The notes: generated from the sequence alone by a model not told the origin. Positions 1 through 5,707 are shown, counted from the stretch's first letter. The stretch: DNA of 5,723 nt from Pseudomonadota bacterium (GCA_023423605.1 JAFAFF010000047.1:1-5723); one strand, 5' to 3'. Numbers and translations are program-made.

Positions 1-456
<456 letters not shown>

Positions 457-552
457 ATGGTGGCAGCAGGAACGGGCAGCCTGGGAGAAAGCTGAAAGCG
501 CGTTACGCGGTTGAATCCTGTAATGCCCGCTCCTCCCTGAGCCAGGCATTCC

Positions 553-1389
553 ATGGATCCGGCACGTCCTTCCTCTCCTTCCGCGAACCTGCGTTTCCCG
601 TCCGCGACACCTGACAGGAGTGCTGACGGGACACCAGCGCCGCCCATCGTCAATGCTCCACTACCGCATGCTGGGCGCCCAGCTCGCCATGCACTGCATG
701 CGCTGGCCACGGCCGCGCCTGCGGCGGTCGAAGCGCGGTGCGAGCCGCTGGACGTTGCGCAACGGCAGAACATACTGAGAACGCTGGGACTGACGCTTTC
801 GCCGGGGCTGGCCTGGCTTTCAGCGCAGAAGGGCCGGGATGGACCGGGGGCCGCCTGTACATGGATCGAGCATCTGGCTGAGCGGCTGCGCGCGCTGGAT
901 CCGCGACCACCTGACCTCGATGCGCTGCTGCGCCGGATTGAGGAACCCCGCGGCGGGGCCGAGGTCCAGGAACGCGACCTCGAAAAATATATCCGGCTTG
1001 TGCTGGGCTGGCAGCAATACGCCGTCGGTCTGGCAGCGCAGCAGCGCTACGGCGCGGCGAAGGAAACCGATGGGGAATTCCTTGCGCGCCTATGGTGTGA
1101 CTATCTGCTGGATGACGAGCGAGCTGCTGATATCCGCAAGGAGATATGGATGTCGCTCATCATCGGCCCCATGTACAACGCTTCGCGCGCGGTCGGTGGG
1201 AGTCACGAGCCCTATGAGGGTGTCATCGTGGAGCGACTGCGCGATGGTCATCCGGCCGAGGAAATCATCGCCGATTACCAGTTGACAGATCCTGCCCTGA
1301 AGCAATGGGTGAGGGAGCAATGCCGCAGGATCGCGGCTTCTGGCCCCCACAGCGCGCTCAGCACACTCCCCGGCCCACCCCGCACGTAG
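553..1389 (+). CDS. Hypothetical protein, disordered N-terminus and helical C-terminal half
   Basis: I do not recognise this 278-residue protein. The ATG at 553 is the first in frame after a stop at 538-540; the next in-frame Met is far inside (near residue 199), so this start is likely although no strong Shine-Dalgarno precedes it. Residues 1-60 are rich in Pro, Ala and Ser and look disordered. Residues 65-150 are Leu/Arg-rich and probably helical. Residues 145-265 (DLEKYIRLVLGWQQYAVG, then EFLARLWCDYLLDDERAADI) are amphipathic helices with conserved-looking aromatics. The tail VERLRDGHPAEEIIADYQLT (about 226-245) has the spacing of a small helix-turn-helix like that of DUF433 antitoxins; this is a weak resemblance. 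There is no signal peptide or membrane helix. Codons rare in the neighbours (AGA, AGG, ATA, CTA, GGA, ACA) recur, suggesting an acquired or weakly selected gene. The stop TAG is part of a SMAG repeat. Confidence 0.72.
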   Translation: MDPARPSSPSANLRFPSATPDRSADGTPAPPIVNAPLPHAGRPARHALHALATAAPAAVEARCEPLDVAQRQNILRTLGLTLSPGLAWLSAQKGRDGPGAACTWIEHLAERLRALDPRPPDLDALLRRIEEPRGGAEVQERDLEKYIRLVLGWQQYAVGLAAQQRYGAAKETDGEFLARLWCDYLLDDERAADIRKEIWMSLIIGPMYNASRAVGGSHEPYEGVIVERLRDGHPAEEIIADYQLTDPALKQWVREQCRRIAASGPHSALSTLPGPPRT

Positions 1390-1409
1390 AGCCGGGCTCT
1401 GCCCGGCTG
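1386..1409 (+). repeat. SMAG (GTAG-headed REP) unit 1, CCGGG-type stem
   Basis: A 24-nt unit with GTAG head, 7-bp stem GCCGGGC/GCCCGGC and TCT loop, ending TG. It matches the SMAG family of Stenotrophomonas. Bases 1387-1389 of the head are the TAG stop codon of the upstream plus-strand gene. It stands alone, 36 nt before the next unit. Confidence 0.93.
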
Positions 1410-1445
1410 GGGCATTACCCGGCCGAGGCATTACCGCGCAGCGCC

Positions 1446-1469
1446 GTAGAGCCGGGCTCTGCCCGGCTG
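1446..1469 (+). repeat. SMAG unit 2, CCGGG-type stem, left arm of an inverted pair
   Basis: Identical to unit 1 over all 24 nt. It forms a tail-to-tail inverted pair with the unit at 1483-1506, with 13 nt between. The pair lies between convergent genes and could stop or slow transcription from either side, though neither arm is followed by a T-run. Confidence 0.93.
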
Positions 1470-1482
1470 GGAAAATGCCGCA

Positions 1483-1506
1483 CAGCGGGGCAGAGCCCCG
1501 CTCTAC
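1483..1506 (-). repeat. SMAG unit 3, CGGGG-type stem, right arm of an inverted pair
   Basis: Reads on the minus strand as GTAG head, stem GCGGGGC/GCCCCGC, TCT loop. It differs from unit 2 only at two stem positions that pair with each other (C:G changed to G:C). Its head ends 8 nt beyond the stop codon of hglS. Confidence 0.93.
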
Positions 1507-1514
1507 CCCACGCG

Positions 1515-2894
1515 TCAGCGGCGCAGCGCGCTGAGCGATTCCTCCTGCAGGCGTTCATATAGTGCGAACTCATCATGCACGCGTGCGCCCAGCGCATGCT
1601 CGAAGGCATCGCGATTGGCATGCGCGGCATAGGCACGTTGTTCGGCGCCACCAAGATTCGACTGGAAAATCCCTGCGGCGCTGACCGGCAGGAAATCCTC
1701 GTACACGATGGGATCGGCGGTTACCAATCCCGCAGCAATCAATGCCTCCGTGGGCAGCTCGCCCACCTTTTCAGGCGCTGCGCGGCCAGCGGACGTGAGC
1801 TGGTAACGGTAGTAGCCCAGCCCCTCACGACGCAGCGTGTCATGGTCATCAGGGAAGGCTGCGAATGCCGCGTGCAACCGTGCGCTGTAATCCCCCGTAC
1901 TGCCGGCGCCCCCGGCATCGCGCGCCTGGGCCAGCAGCTGGTCGTACAGGGCACGGCCCTTGGGCGTCAGCGCAAGCCCACGCTGTTCTATTTCACCGAA
2001 ACGCGCGGTATGCGTACCGGCCGCACCGCCCTGACCATCCGGAAAATGCACGGCCTCTTCCAGTGCCTTGAAACTGGTCTGCCGCAGCAGGATCGGGCAG
2101 GCACGGCGCGGCGGGCCCTCGATCACGGCCTTCGCGGCGATGCCCGCCTGGAGCATGCCATCCTGCGCAGCGTCGATATCCAGCGTGCGTGGCGTGAGAT
2201 GGTTGATATGTGGGCCACGGAAGCACACCACATCGGCAATCAGCCGGTGCGCATCGCTCAGTGCCTGATAGGTCGGCAGCGCCACGGTGGCATCGCTGTG
2301 CCAGCGGAAGGTTTCCAGTACTTCGGCAACGAACCGCTCGGCATCGGCGGCAACCAGCCCGCCATCGCGCTCGGCCTGGTCGATCAGGGCGAGCGCGCCT
2401 TCGGTGAAGATGCGCCGCTGCGCGAGGATCTCCGCCGCCTGCGCCCGCAGGTGCTCGTCTTCTATCAGCTCCAGCCGCAGCAGCGACGTGAACACACGAA
2501 ACGGATTGGCCGCCAAGGCGGCCGCGTCCACCGGGCGTAACGCGGTGGAATGTACCGGTACGCCGGCGACGCTCAGGTCGTAATAGCCCACCGGCTGCAT
2601 GCCCATCACCGCGAACAGACGCCGAAGGGTGGCCAGCTCTTCGGCCGTGCCAACGCGGATGGCACCATGGCGTTCTTCGTCCAGGCGAGCGCGCTCGTCG
2701 TTGCGGTCCAGTTGCGCGGCCAGTGCAGGCTGGTCGGCCAGCACCTGTGCATTGATGCGTGCCACCAGGTCCACCAGCGTGCCGTACAGCGGTACTTCGG
2801 TGCGGTACATGCGCGACATGGCCTGTGCGAACAGGCGACGGATGGCATCGGGCGGAACGAACAGGGCGGTGGAAAGGGACGGATCGGCGCTCAT
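1515..2894 (-). CDS. hglS: 2-oxoadipate dioxygenase/decarboxylase (HglS/YdcJ, DUF1338 family)
   Basis: HglS converts 2-oxoadipate with O2 to D-2-hydroxyglutarate and CO2 in lysine catabolism, using one bound divalent metal (Fe(II)). It is a soluble cytosolic enzyme. From the ATG at 2894 the protein has 459 residues, close to Pseudomonas HglS, and the opening FVPPDAIRRLFAQAMSRMY then VPLYGTL aligns with known N-termini; that is why this start is preferred over an in-frame GTG at 2972 that would add 26 residues unlike the family. Expected active-site residues are present: His76 and Arg80 in ERHGAIRVGT, His232 in GPHINHLTPRTLDID, and Glu301 (or Glu303) in ARFGEIEQRG, matching the His, His, Glu metal set and the substrate-binding Arg. 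The C-terminal YEDFLPVSAAGIFQSNLG block is also typical. Upstream is only a weak GCGAG. No other lysine-degradation gene is nearby. SMAG clusters lie at both ends. Confidence 0.95.
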   Translation of the reverse strand: MSADPSLSTALFVPPDAIRRLFAQAMSRMYRTEVPLYGTLVDLVARINAQVLADQPALAAQLDRNDERARLDEERHGAIRVGTAEELATLRRLFAVMGMQPVGYYDLSVAGVPVHSTALRPVDAAALAANPFRVFTSLLRLELIEDEHLRAQAAEILAQRRIFTEGALALIDQAERDGGLVAADAERFVAEVLETFRWHSDATVALPTYQALSDAHRLIADVVCFRGPHINHLTPRTLDIDAAQDGMLQAGIAAKAVIEGPPRRACPILLRQTSFKALEEAVHFPDGQGGAAGTHTARFGEIEQRGLALTPKGRALYDQLLAQARDAGGAGSTGDYSARLHAAFAAFPDDHDTLRREGLGYYRYQLTSAGRAAPEKVGELPTEALIAAGLVTADPIVYEDFLPVSAAGIFQSNLGGAEQRAYAAHANRDAFEHALGARVHDEFALYERLQEESLSALRR

Positions 2895-2987
2895 CGGACA
2901 CTCGCTGGCGGAAGCATGGGACAAACCGGAGCGGCTATTGTCGCCGTTGTCCAGGAGTGGGGCGAGACGCACAGCAGCATCGCAAGC

Positions 2988-3011
2988 GTAGAGCCGGGCT
3001 CTGCCCGGCTG
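2988..3011 (+). repeat. SMAG unit 4, CCGGG-type stem, left arm of an inverted pair
   Basis: GTAG head with stem GCCGGGC/GCCCGGC, identical to units 1 and 2. It lies 93 nt upstream of the hglS start and pairs tail-to-tail with the unit at 3037-3060 across 25 nt. Confidence 0.93.
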
Positions 3012-3013
3012 GC

Positions 3014-3087
3014 GGCGGTTCGTGGCGTTGTCGAGGCAGCGGGGCAGAGCCCCGCTCTACGTGAGCTGACGGCGGTTCGTGACGTTG
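3014..3087. repeat. Direct repeat of spacer sequence inside the SMAG cluster
   Basis: GGCGGTTCGTGRCGTTG occurs at 3014-3030 and 3071-3087 (one difference, G/A), 57 nt apart. A shorter third copy, GCGACGTTGCCGG, is at 3118-3130 and matches GTGACGTTGCCGG at 3079-3091 except at one base. The spacer was therefore copied together with the palindromes, pointing to local tandem duplication rather than independent insertion of each unit. Confidence 0.8.
3037..3060 (-). repeat. SMAG unit 5, CGGGG-type stem, right arm of an inverted pair
   Basis: Minus-strand GTAG head, stem GCGGGGC/GCCCCGC and TCT loop, identical to unit 3. It is the inverse partner of the unit at 2988-3011. Confidence 0.92.
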
Positions 3088-3093
3088 CCGGCG

Positions 3094-3117
3094 CAACGGG
3101 GCAGAGCCCCGCTCTAC
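3094..3117 (-). repeat. SMAG unit 6, CGGGG-type stem
   Basis: Minus-strand copy of the CGGGG type with its tail changed from TG to TTG context (CAACGGGG on the plus strand instead of CAGCGGGG). It follows unit 5 in the same orientation with 33 nt between, and looks like a duplicate of unit 5 plus its spacer. Confidence 0.9.
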
Positions 3118-3123
3118 GCGACG

Positions 3124-3147
3124 TTGCCGGGAGGAGCCCGGCACTAC
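3124..3147 (-). repeat. SMAG unit 7, diverged stem
   Basis: Minus-strand GTAG head followed by stem TGCCGGG/CCCGGCA and a CTCCT loop. It keeps the head and the overall length but has a different stem and loop, so it is a diverged or separate subfamily member. It ends 3 nt from the stop codon of the neighbouring secreted-protein gene and probably lies in its 3' UTR. Confidence 0.82.
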
Positions 3148-3150
3148 GGG

Positions 3151-3654
3151 TTACCGGGGTGCCGGTGTCTCGGCCAGTTGGCGGCGAAGGGTGGCGTCCA
3201 GCGTGATGGGCCGATCCCAATGCCGGTAACTGGCCACGATCGAATGACGCAGCGCGCGCATGTGCAGGTTGCCAGGCACCACCGACAGGCGCTTCGTCGC
3301 TGCTTCCCAGCCGCCCTTTGGATCCGCGCTGAACGCACGGACACTTTCGCGGCAGTCGCGTTCGATGGCCTTGGCCCAGAAACACGCGAAATAGACGTCC
3401 GCCGCATGCCAGCCATGGGTATTGATCAACGCGGCGGCATAGCCGCGCGGCACGTTGCCATAGCGGGCCAGCTCATCCAGGAAACTGTCCGGATACCGCT
3501 CGGCGTAGTGGTTGATGTCCTGCAGCCAGGCATCCACCCAGGCATCGCCGGTGTGCACGGCATAGGTGGCGGACTTCTCCGCCGTCTGCTGGGCCAGCGC
3601 GAACGCAGGCACCAGCAGCAGGAACAGCAGCAGGGACATCAACGGGCGGCTCAT
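3151..3654 (-). CDS. Small predicted secreted protein of unknown function
   Basis: I do not recognise the family of this 167-residue protein. The N-terminus MSRPLMSLLLFLLLVPAFAL followed by AQQ is a clear Sec signal peptide, with cleavage likely after Ala21. The mature part (about 146 residues) is mixed and probably helical, with aromatic stretches such as DAWVDAWLQDINHYAERYPDSF and an INTHGWHAADVYFACFWAK block. It has two cysteines (91 and 101), ten residues apart, that could form a disulfide in the periplasm. No lipobox and no second membrane helix are seen. The ATG at 3654 is preferred; a GTG at 3660 (two residues longer) and an ATG at 3639 also leave a signal peptide, and none has a convincing Shine-Dalgarno. 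The gene starts 32 nt after the HAD hydrolase stop on the same strand, so cotranscription is likely. The stop is 3 nt from a SMAG unit. Confidence 0.85.
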   Translation of the reverse strand: MSRPLMSLLLFLLLVPAFALAQQTAEKSATYAVHTGDAWVDAWLQDINHYAERYPDSFLDELARYGNVPRGYAAALINTHGWHAADVYFACFWAKAIERDCRESVRAFSADPKGGWEAATKRLSVVPGNLHMRALRHSIVASYRHWDRPITLDATLRRQLAETPAPR

Positions 3655-3686
3655 GGCCACGATTGTGCCGCACTGCCCGACCGCTG

Positions 3687-4436
3687 TCAGGCCGCAGCCG
3701 CCTTGGTCTCGATGAGCTGCAGCGCTGCCGGCCAGTCCCAGGCCGTGTCGGCGGTGACCATGCGCGGCTCATCGTCAGCCACGCCGTGCTGGGTTTCATG
3801 GGCCCAGGTCACCGCGTACGGCGTATGAATGCCCCAGCCGCCCAGGGTGATCACCGGTTCGATATCCGAACGCAGGGAGTTGCCCACCATGACGAACCGC
3901 TGCATCGGCAGATCAAACTCCGCCAGCACGCGCGCATAGGTTTCCGGATCCTTCTCCGATACGATTTCGATGCGCGGGAACAGATCGTGCAGCTGCGCGA
4001 CCTTGATCTTGGCCTCCTGGTGGAACAGGTCGCCCTTGGTGATCAGCACGATGGGATGATGCGCCGCGATGGCGGCCACGGACTCGCGCACGCCATCGAT
4101 CAACTCCACGGGATGCCGCAGCGTGTCGTGCCCCAGATCAAGGATGGACTGGATATGCGCGGCGCTGATGCGCTGCCCGGTGATGTCGATGGCCGCTTCG
4201 ATCATCGACAGCGTCATCGCCTTCACCCCATAGCCAAACACCGCCAGATTGCGCTGCTGCACTTCCAGCAGATGGCGCGCGGTGCGGGTGTCATGGACAT
4301 CGATGTAATGCGAGAGCAGGTCAAGATAGTCCTGCTCGGCCTTGCGGTAATAATCCTCGCTCTTCCACAGCGTATCGTCACCGTCAAAACCGACCAGGCC
4401 GATGGCGCCGGAAGGCGCGAGCGTGGAGGTCGTCAT
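3687..4436 (-). CDS. HAD-superfamily hydrolase (probable phosphatase)
   Basis: The 249-residue protein has the four HAD motifs in order. Motif I is GFDGDDTLW, with nucleophile Asp18 and acid/base Asp20. Motif II is VLITKGD with Thr133. Motif III is probably Lys162 in SEKDPETYARVL. Motif IV is VMVGNSLRSDIEP, with Asp191 as the likely Mg2+ ligand and Asn where many HADs have Asp. Residues 30-115, between motifs I and II, are helical, as in a C1 cap domain. HAD proteins of this layout hydrolyse phosphate esters via an aspartyl-phosphate in the cytosol; the substrate cannot be told from sequence. The ATG at 4436 is chosen because it puts motif I about 18 residues in; a TTG at 4481 would add 15 residues encoded within a hairpin. 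No Shine-Dalgarno precedes this ATG. The secreted-protein gene follows after 32 nt and is probably in the same transcript. Confidence 0.93.
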   Translation of the reverse strand: MTTSTLAPSGAIGLVGFDGDDTLWKSEDYYRKAEQDYLDLLSHYIDVHDTRTARHLLEVQQRNLAVFGYGVKAMTLSMIEAAIDITGQRISAAHIQSILDLGHDTLRHPVELIDGVRESVAAIAAHHPIVLITKGDLFHQEAKIKVAQLHDLFPRIEIVSEKDPETYARVLAEFDLPMQRFVMVGNSLRSDIEPVITLGGWGIHTPYAVTWAHETQHGVADDEPRMVTADTAWDWPAALQLIETKAAAA

Positions 4437-4440
4437 GCCG

Positions 4441-4477
4441 ACAAGAATAACAGGCCGGCCCGTGGGGGACCGGCCTG
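4441..4477 (-). terminator. Rho-independent terminator-like hairpin for the EF-hand gene
   Basis: On the minus strand an 8-bp perfect stem CAGGCCGG/CCGGCCTG (4477-4470 with 4458-4451) with an 11-nt loop is followed by TTATTCTTGT (4450-4441). The stem is GC-rich and the tail is T-rich, as in intrinsic terminators, although the T-run is interrupted. It lies about 95 nt past the stop of the EF-hand gene and ends only 4 nt before the HAD hydrolase start codon. Confidence 0.6.
4444..4449 (-). promoter_or_regulatory. Candidate -10 element for a leaderless HAD-hydrolase mRNA
   Basis: TATTCT (4 of 6 matches to TATAAT) on the minus strand lies 7 nt before the ATG at 4436, so a transcript starting the usual distance downstream would begin at or next to the start codon. 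This fits the missing Shine-Dalgarno. There is no good -35, because that position falls in the hairpin stem. It is a suggestion only. Confidence 0.3.
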
Positions 4478-4487
4478 CCAACGGGCA

Positions 4488-4513
4488 CGGAAGGTGCCGG
4501 CACCTTCCGCTAC
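4488..4513 (-). repeat. GTAG-headed palindrome with a non-SMAG-consensus stem
   Basis: On the minus strand GTAG (4513-4510) is followed directly by a perfect 22-bp palindrome, CGGAAGGTGCC and its inverse complement (4509-4488). The head matches SMAG units, but the stem sequence is unrelated and there is no unpaired loop. It may be a divergent GTAG-headed REP or an independent hairpin behind the EF-hand gene. Confidence 0.7.
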
Positions 4514-4517
4514 CGGC

Positions 4518-4542
4518 CTGCCGACCGATGATAGGTCGGCAG
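4518..4542. repeat. 9-bp stem-loop downstream of the EF-hand gene
   Basis: CTGCCGACC (4518-4526) pairs with GGTCGGCAG (4534-4542) around a 7-nt loop. It begins about 30 nt past the EF-hand stop on the minus strand, with no T-run after it, so it is more likely a 3' mRNA-stabilising hairpin or an old REP relic than a terminator. Confidence 0.65.
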
Positions 4543-4549
4543 ATCAGGA

Positions 4550-4575
4550 CCAGCGTGGATCACCAGCGTGGATCA
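4550..4575. repeat. 13-bp perfect tandem duplication across a stop codon
   Basis: CCAGCGTGGATCA occurs at 4550-4562 and 4563-4575 with no gap. The second copy contains the stop codon of the EF-hand gene (4573-4575), so the duplication repeats the stop region; the extra TGA is out of frame. Confidence 0.9.
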
Positions 4576-4983
4576 GTTGCCCTGCGCAGCGCCGGCAGCG
4601 CCCTGCTGGGCCTGCACGAACGCCTTGTATTCGTCGGCGGTGAGCTCGCCGTCCTTGTTGGTATCCGCCTGGTCGAACACCTGCGACAGGCCGGCATTCA
4701 CCTGCGCCTCGCTCTTGTTGATGGTGCCGTTGCCATCGGTATCGATGCTGGCCCAGGTCTGGCCGCCGCCGTTGGCCTGCGCCGCTGCCTGGCCGGCGGC
4801 ATGGGTTGCCTGGTCGGCTGCCTGACCTGCCTGTGCGGCGGACTGCTGGGCCTGCGCGGCCTGGGCCTGCGCGTCGGCAGCACGGTCCTGTGCCGCGGTG
4901 GACTGGGCCATCGCCGGAAGGGCGAACACGCTGCCTGCAGCAACGAGGAGGGCGATCAGCGGCTTGCGGTTACGAAGGGTCAT
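4573..4983 (-). CDS. Secreted EF-hand calcium-binding protein
   Basis: The 136-residue precursor begins with a Sec signal peptide (MTLRNRKPLIALLVAAGSVF then ALPAMA), cut probably after Ala26. Residues 27-71 are an Ala/Gln-rich stretch with AQAA-type spacing, probably a long helix. Two EF-hand loops follow: DTDGNGTINKSE (81-92) and DTNKDGELTADE (107-118). Both have acidic or polar residues at positions 1, 3, 5 and 9, Gly at 6 and Glu at 12, so both should bind Ca2+. The tail (VQAQQGAAGAAQGN) is again Ala/Gln/Gly-rich. It is expected in the periplasm or outside the cell, as a Ca2+ buffer or sensor; the partner is unknown. The ATG at 4983 is chosen because AAGGAG sits 7 nt upstream and it starts the signal peptide; an ATG 18 codons further up lacks both. 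It appears to be a single-gene transcript. Confidence 0.93.
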   Translation of the reverse strand: MTLRNRKPLIALLVAAGSVFALPAMAQSTAAQDRAADAQAQAAQAQQSAAQAGQAADQATHAAGQAAAQANGGGQTWASIDTDGNGTINKSEAQVNAGLSQVFDQADTNKDGELTADEYKAFVQAQQGAAGAAQGN

Positions 4984-4990
4984 GGGTGGT

Positions 4991-4996
4991 CTCCTT
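4991..4996 (-). promoter_or_regulatory. Strong Shine-Dalgarno of the EF-hand gene
   Basis: AAGGAG on the minus strand, 7 nt before the ATG at 4983. It is the only near-consensus ribosome binding site in the window and fixes the start of this gene; it also suggests high expression. Confidence 0.85.
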
Positions 4997-5086
4997 GTGG
5001 GAATGTCGCACGGGAAATGACGTGTTCCGTACGGCATCTACCCTGACAGCGCGGGGATGAATGCGAATTGCGGCGCAAGTCCCGTA

Positions 5087-5101
5087 TCAACACCGTGTTA
5101 A
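5087..5101. promoter_or_regulatory. Imperfect inverted repeat, possible operator
   Basis: TCAACAC-C-GTGTTAA is a 7-1-7 inverted repeat with one mismatch, about 104 nt upstream of the EF-hand start. It is in the right region for a regulator site, but no convincing -35/-10 pair was found near it. The rest of the gap (4997-5222) shows no gene, promoter or terminator I can support. Confidence 0.25.
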
Positions 5102-5222
5102 CCATTGGACGGCAGGCGTCGGTTACCCGGTTGATTAGCGCAGGGTGAGGGCACGGTAAGCAGCGCATTCATCGACTGGGGATTTAACGCACAGCGAACG
5201 AAACTCAGCGCGTGCCGCCTGA

Positions 5223-5582
5223 TTATGAGGCTGACCGCGCACTGAACAACAGCCATCCCAGTGCCACGCCGGAACAGGCGCCGATGATTTCCAGCACCAC
5301 GCGGGTGCCGAGCTCGTTCGGATCGTGGATGGTGGACAGGAACAACCGCGCGTAGAACGGCGATTCCAGACGCGCGATACCCATGTAGAACAGCTTCCAG
5401 ATATCGATGCCCGCGGCGACCACCACCGCGATGACGCACGCGCCGCCCAGCGCATGGCCCGCCGTGCCGCGCATCCAGCGGCACAGGTGATGCCACAGGA
5501 AATAGACCAGCAGGCCGACCAGCAGGGCGATGCCGCCGGCTTCCAGTGAGCCCAGCAGGCCGTAATGCAGGGGAAGATTCAT
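5223..5582 (-). CDS. Small inner-membrane protein with three predicted helices
   Basis: I do not recognise the family of this 119-residue protein. Three hydrophobic segments are visible: about 9-33 (LLGSLEAGGIALLVGLLVYF), 43-69 (containing GACVIAVVVAAGIDIW) and 95-114 (VLEIIGACSGVALGWLLF). Between helices 2 and 3 is a polar loop, RLESPFYARLFLSTIHDPNELGTR, and after helix 1 a basic His/Arg segment (WHHLCRWMRG), which by the positive-inside rule should face the cytoplasm. No enzyme motif is visible. The ATG at 5582 is chosen because it leads straight into helix 1; an upstream in-frame start at 5660 would read through SMAG repeat sequence. The Shine-Dalgarno is weak. No clear terminator follows. 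A SMAG unit sits 45 nt upstream, probably between this gene and its neighbour beyond the window. Confidence 0.8.
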   Translation of the reverse strand: MNLPLHYGLLGSLEAGGIALLVGLLVYFLWHHLCRWMRGTAGHALGGACVIAVVVAAGIDIWKLFYMGIARLESPFYARLFLSTIHDPNELGTRVVLEIIGACSGVALGWLLFSARSAS

Positions 5583-5627
5583 GGAATGGACGCAGAAAGA
5601 AGATGCCCAGTGTACGACGCCACCCAC

Positions 5628-5651
5628 GTAGCGCCGGGCTCTGCCCGGCGG
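5628..5651 (+). repeat. SMAG unit 8, CCGGG-type stem, GTAGC head
   Basis: GTAG head with stem GCCGGGC/GCCCGGC and TCT loop. It differs from units 1 and 2 by GTAGC instead of GTAGA and by a GG tail. The two changed bases are opposite each other and allow one extra C:G pair. Confidence 0.9.
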
Positions 5652-5670
5652 GGACTTCACCGCACATCAC

Positions 5671-5694
5671 GTAGAGCCGGGCTCTGCCCGGCTG
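5671..5694 (+). repeat. SMAG unit 9, CCGGG-type stem, left arm of an inverted pair
   Basis: Identical to units 1, 2 and 4 over 24 nt. It faces the truncated unit at the window edge with 13 nt between, the same spacing as the pair at 1446-1506. Confidence 0.93.
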
Positions 5695-5707
5695 ATGGAT
5701 GCCTGCG

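Noticed and set aside
457..552. Terminator or promoter between the CoA-transferase and the unknown gene
   Set aside because: A TGTAAT at 519-524 has no -35 at a proper distance, and the only hairpin (CGCG-TTA-CGCG) is too short and lacks a T-run.
553..700. Similarity of the MDPARPSSPSA start to TAL-effector N-termini
   Set aside because: Only a few residues match a low-complexity Pro/Ser-rich stretch. There are no 34-residue repeats, no nuclear localisation signal and no plant-inducible promoter box upstream.
1575..2540. 321-codon plus-strand open frame opposite hglS
   Set aside because: It is antisense to a gene with clear family motifs; its composition (many Arg, Gln, His, Gly) is that of a GC-rich shadow frame and no domain is visible.
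2895..2972. Upstream GTG start extending HglS by 26 residues
   Set aside because: The extra residues do not resemble family N-termini, which align from about the ATG at 2894; there is no better ribosome binding site at the GTG.
1386..3147. Short palindromic repeats as a CRISPR array
   Set aside because: Units alternate orientation, spacing is irregular (7-36 nt), spacers are partly copied, and no cas gene is present; they match the SMAG/REP family instead.
3663..4643. 326-codon plus-strand open frame opposite the HAD hydrolase
   Set aside because: It runs antisense over a gene with all four HAD motifs and through the hairpin region; shadow frame.
5098..5670. 190-codon minus-strand open frame overlapping the membrane protein
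   Set aside because: It reads SMAG repeat sequence at its start and Arg/Gly/Pro-rich shadow sequence afterwards. The other minus frame (5223-5582) gives clean membrane helices.
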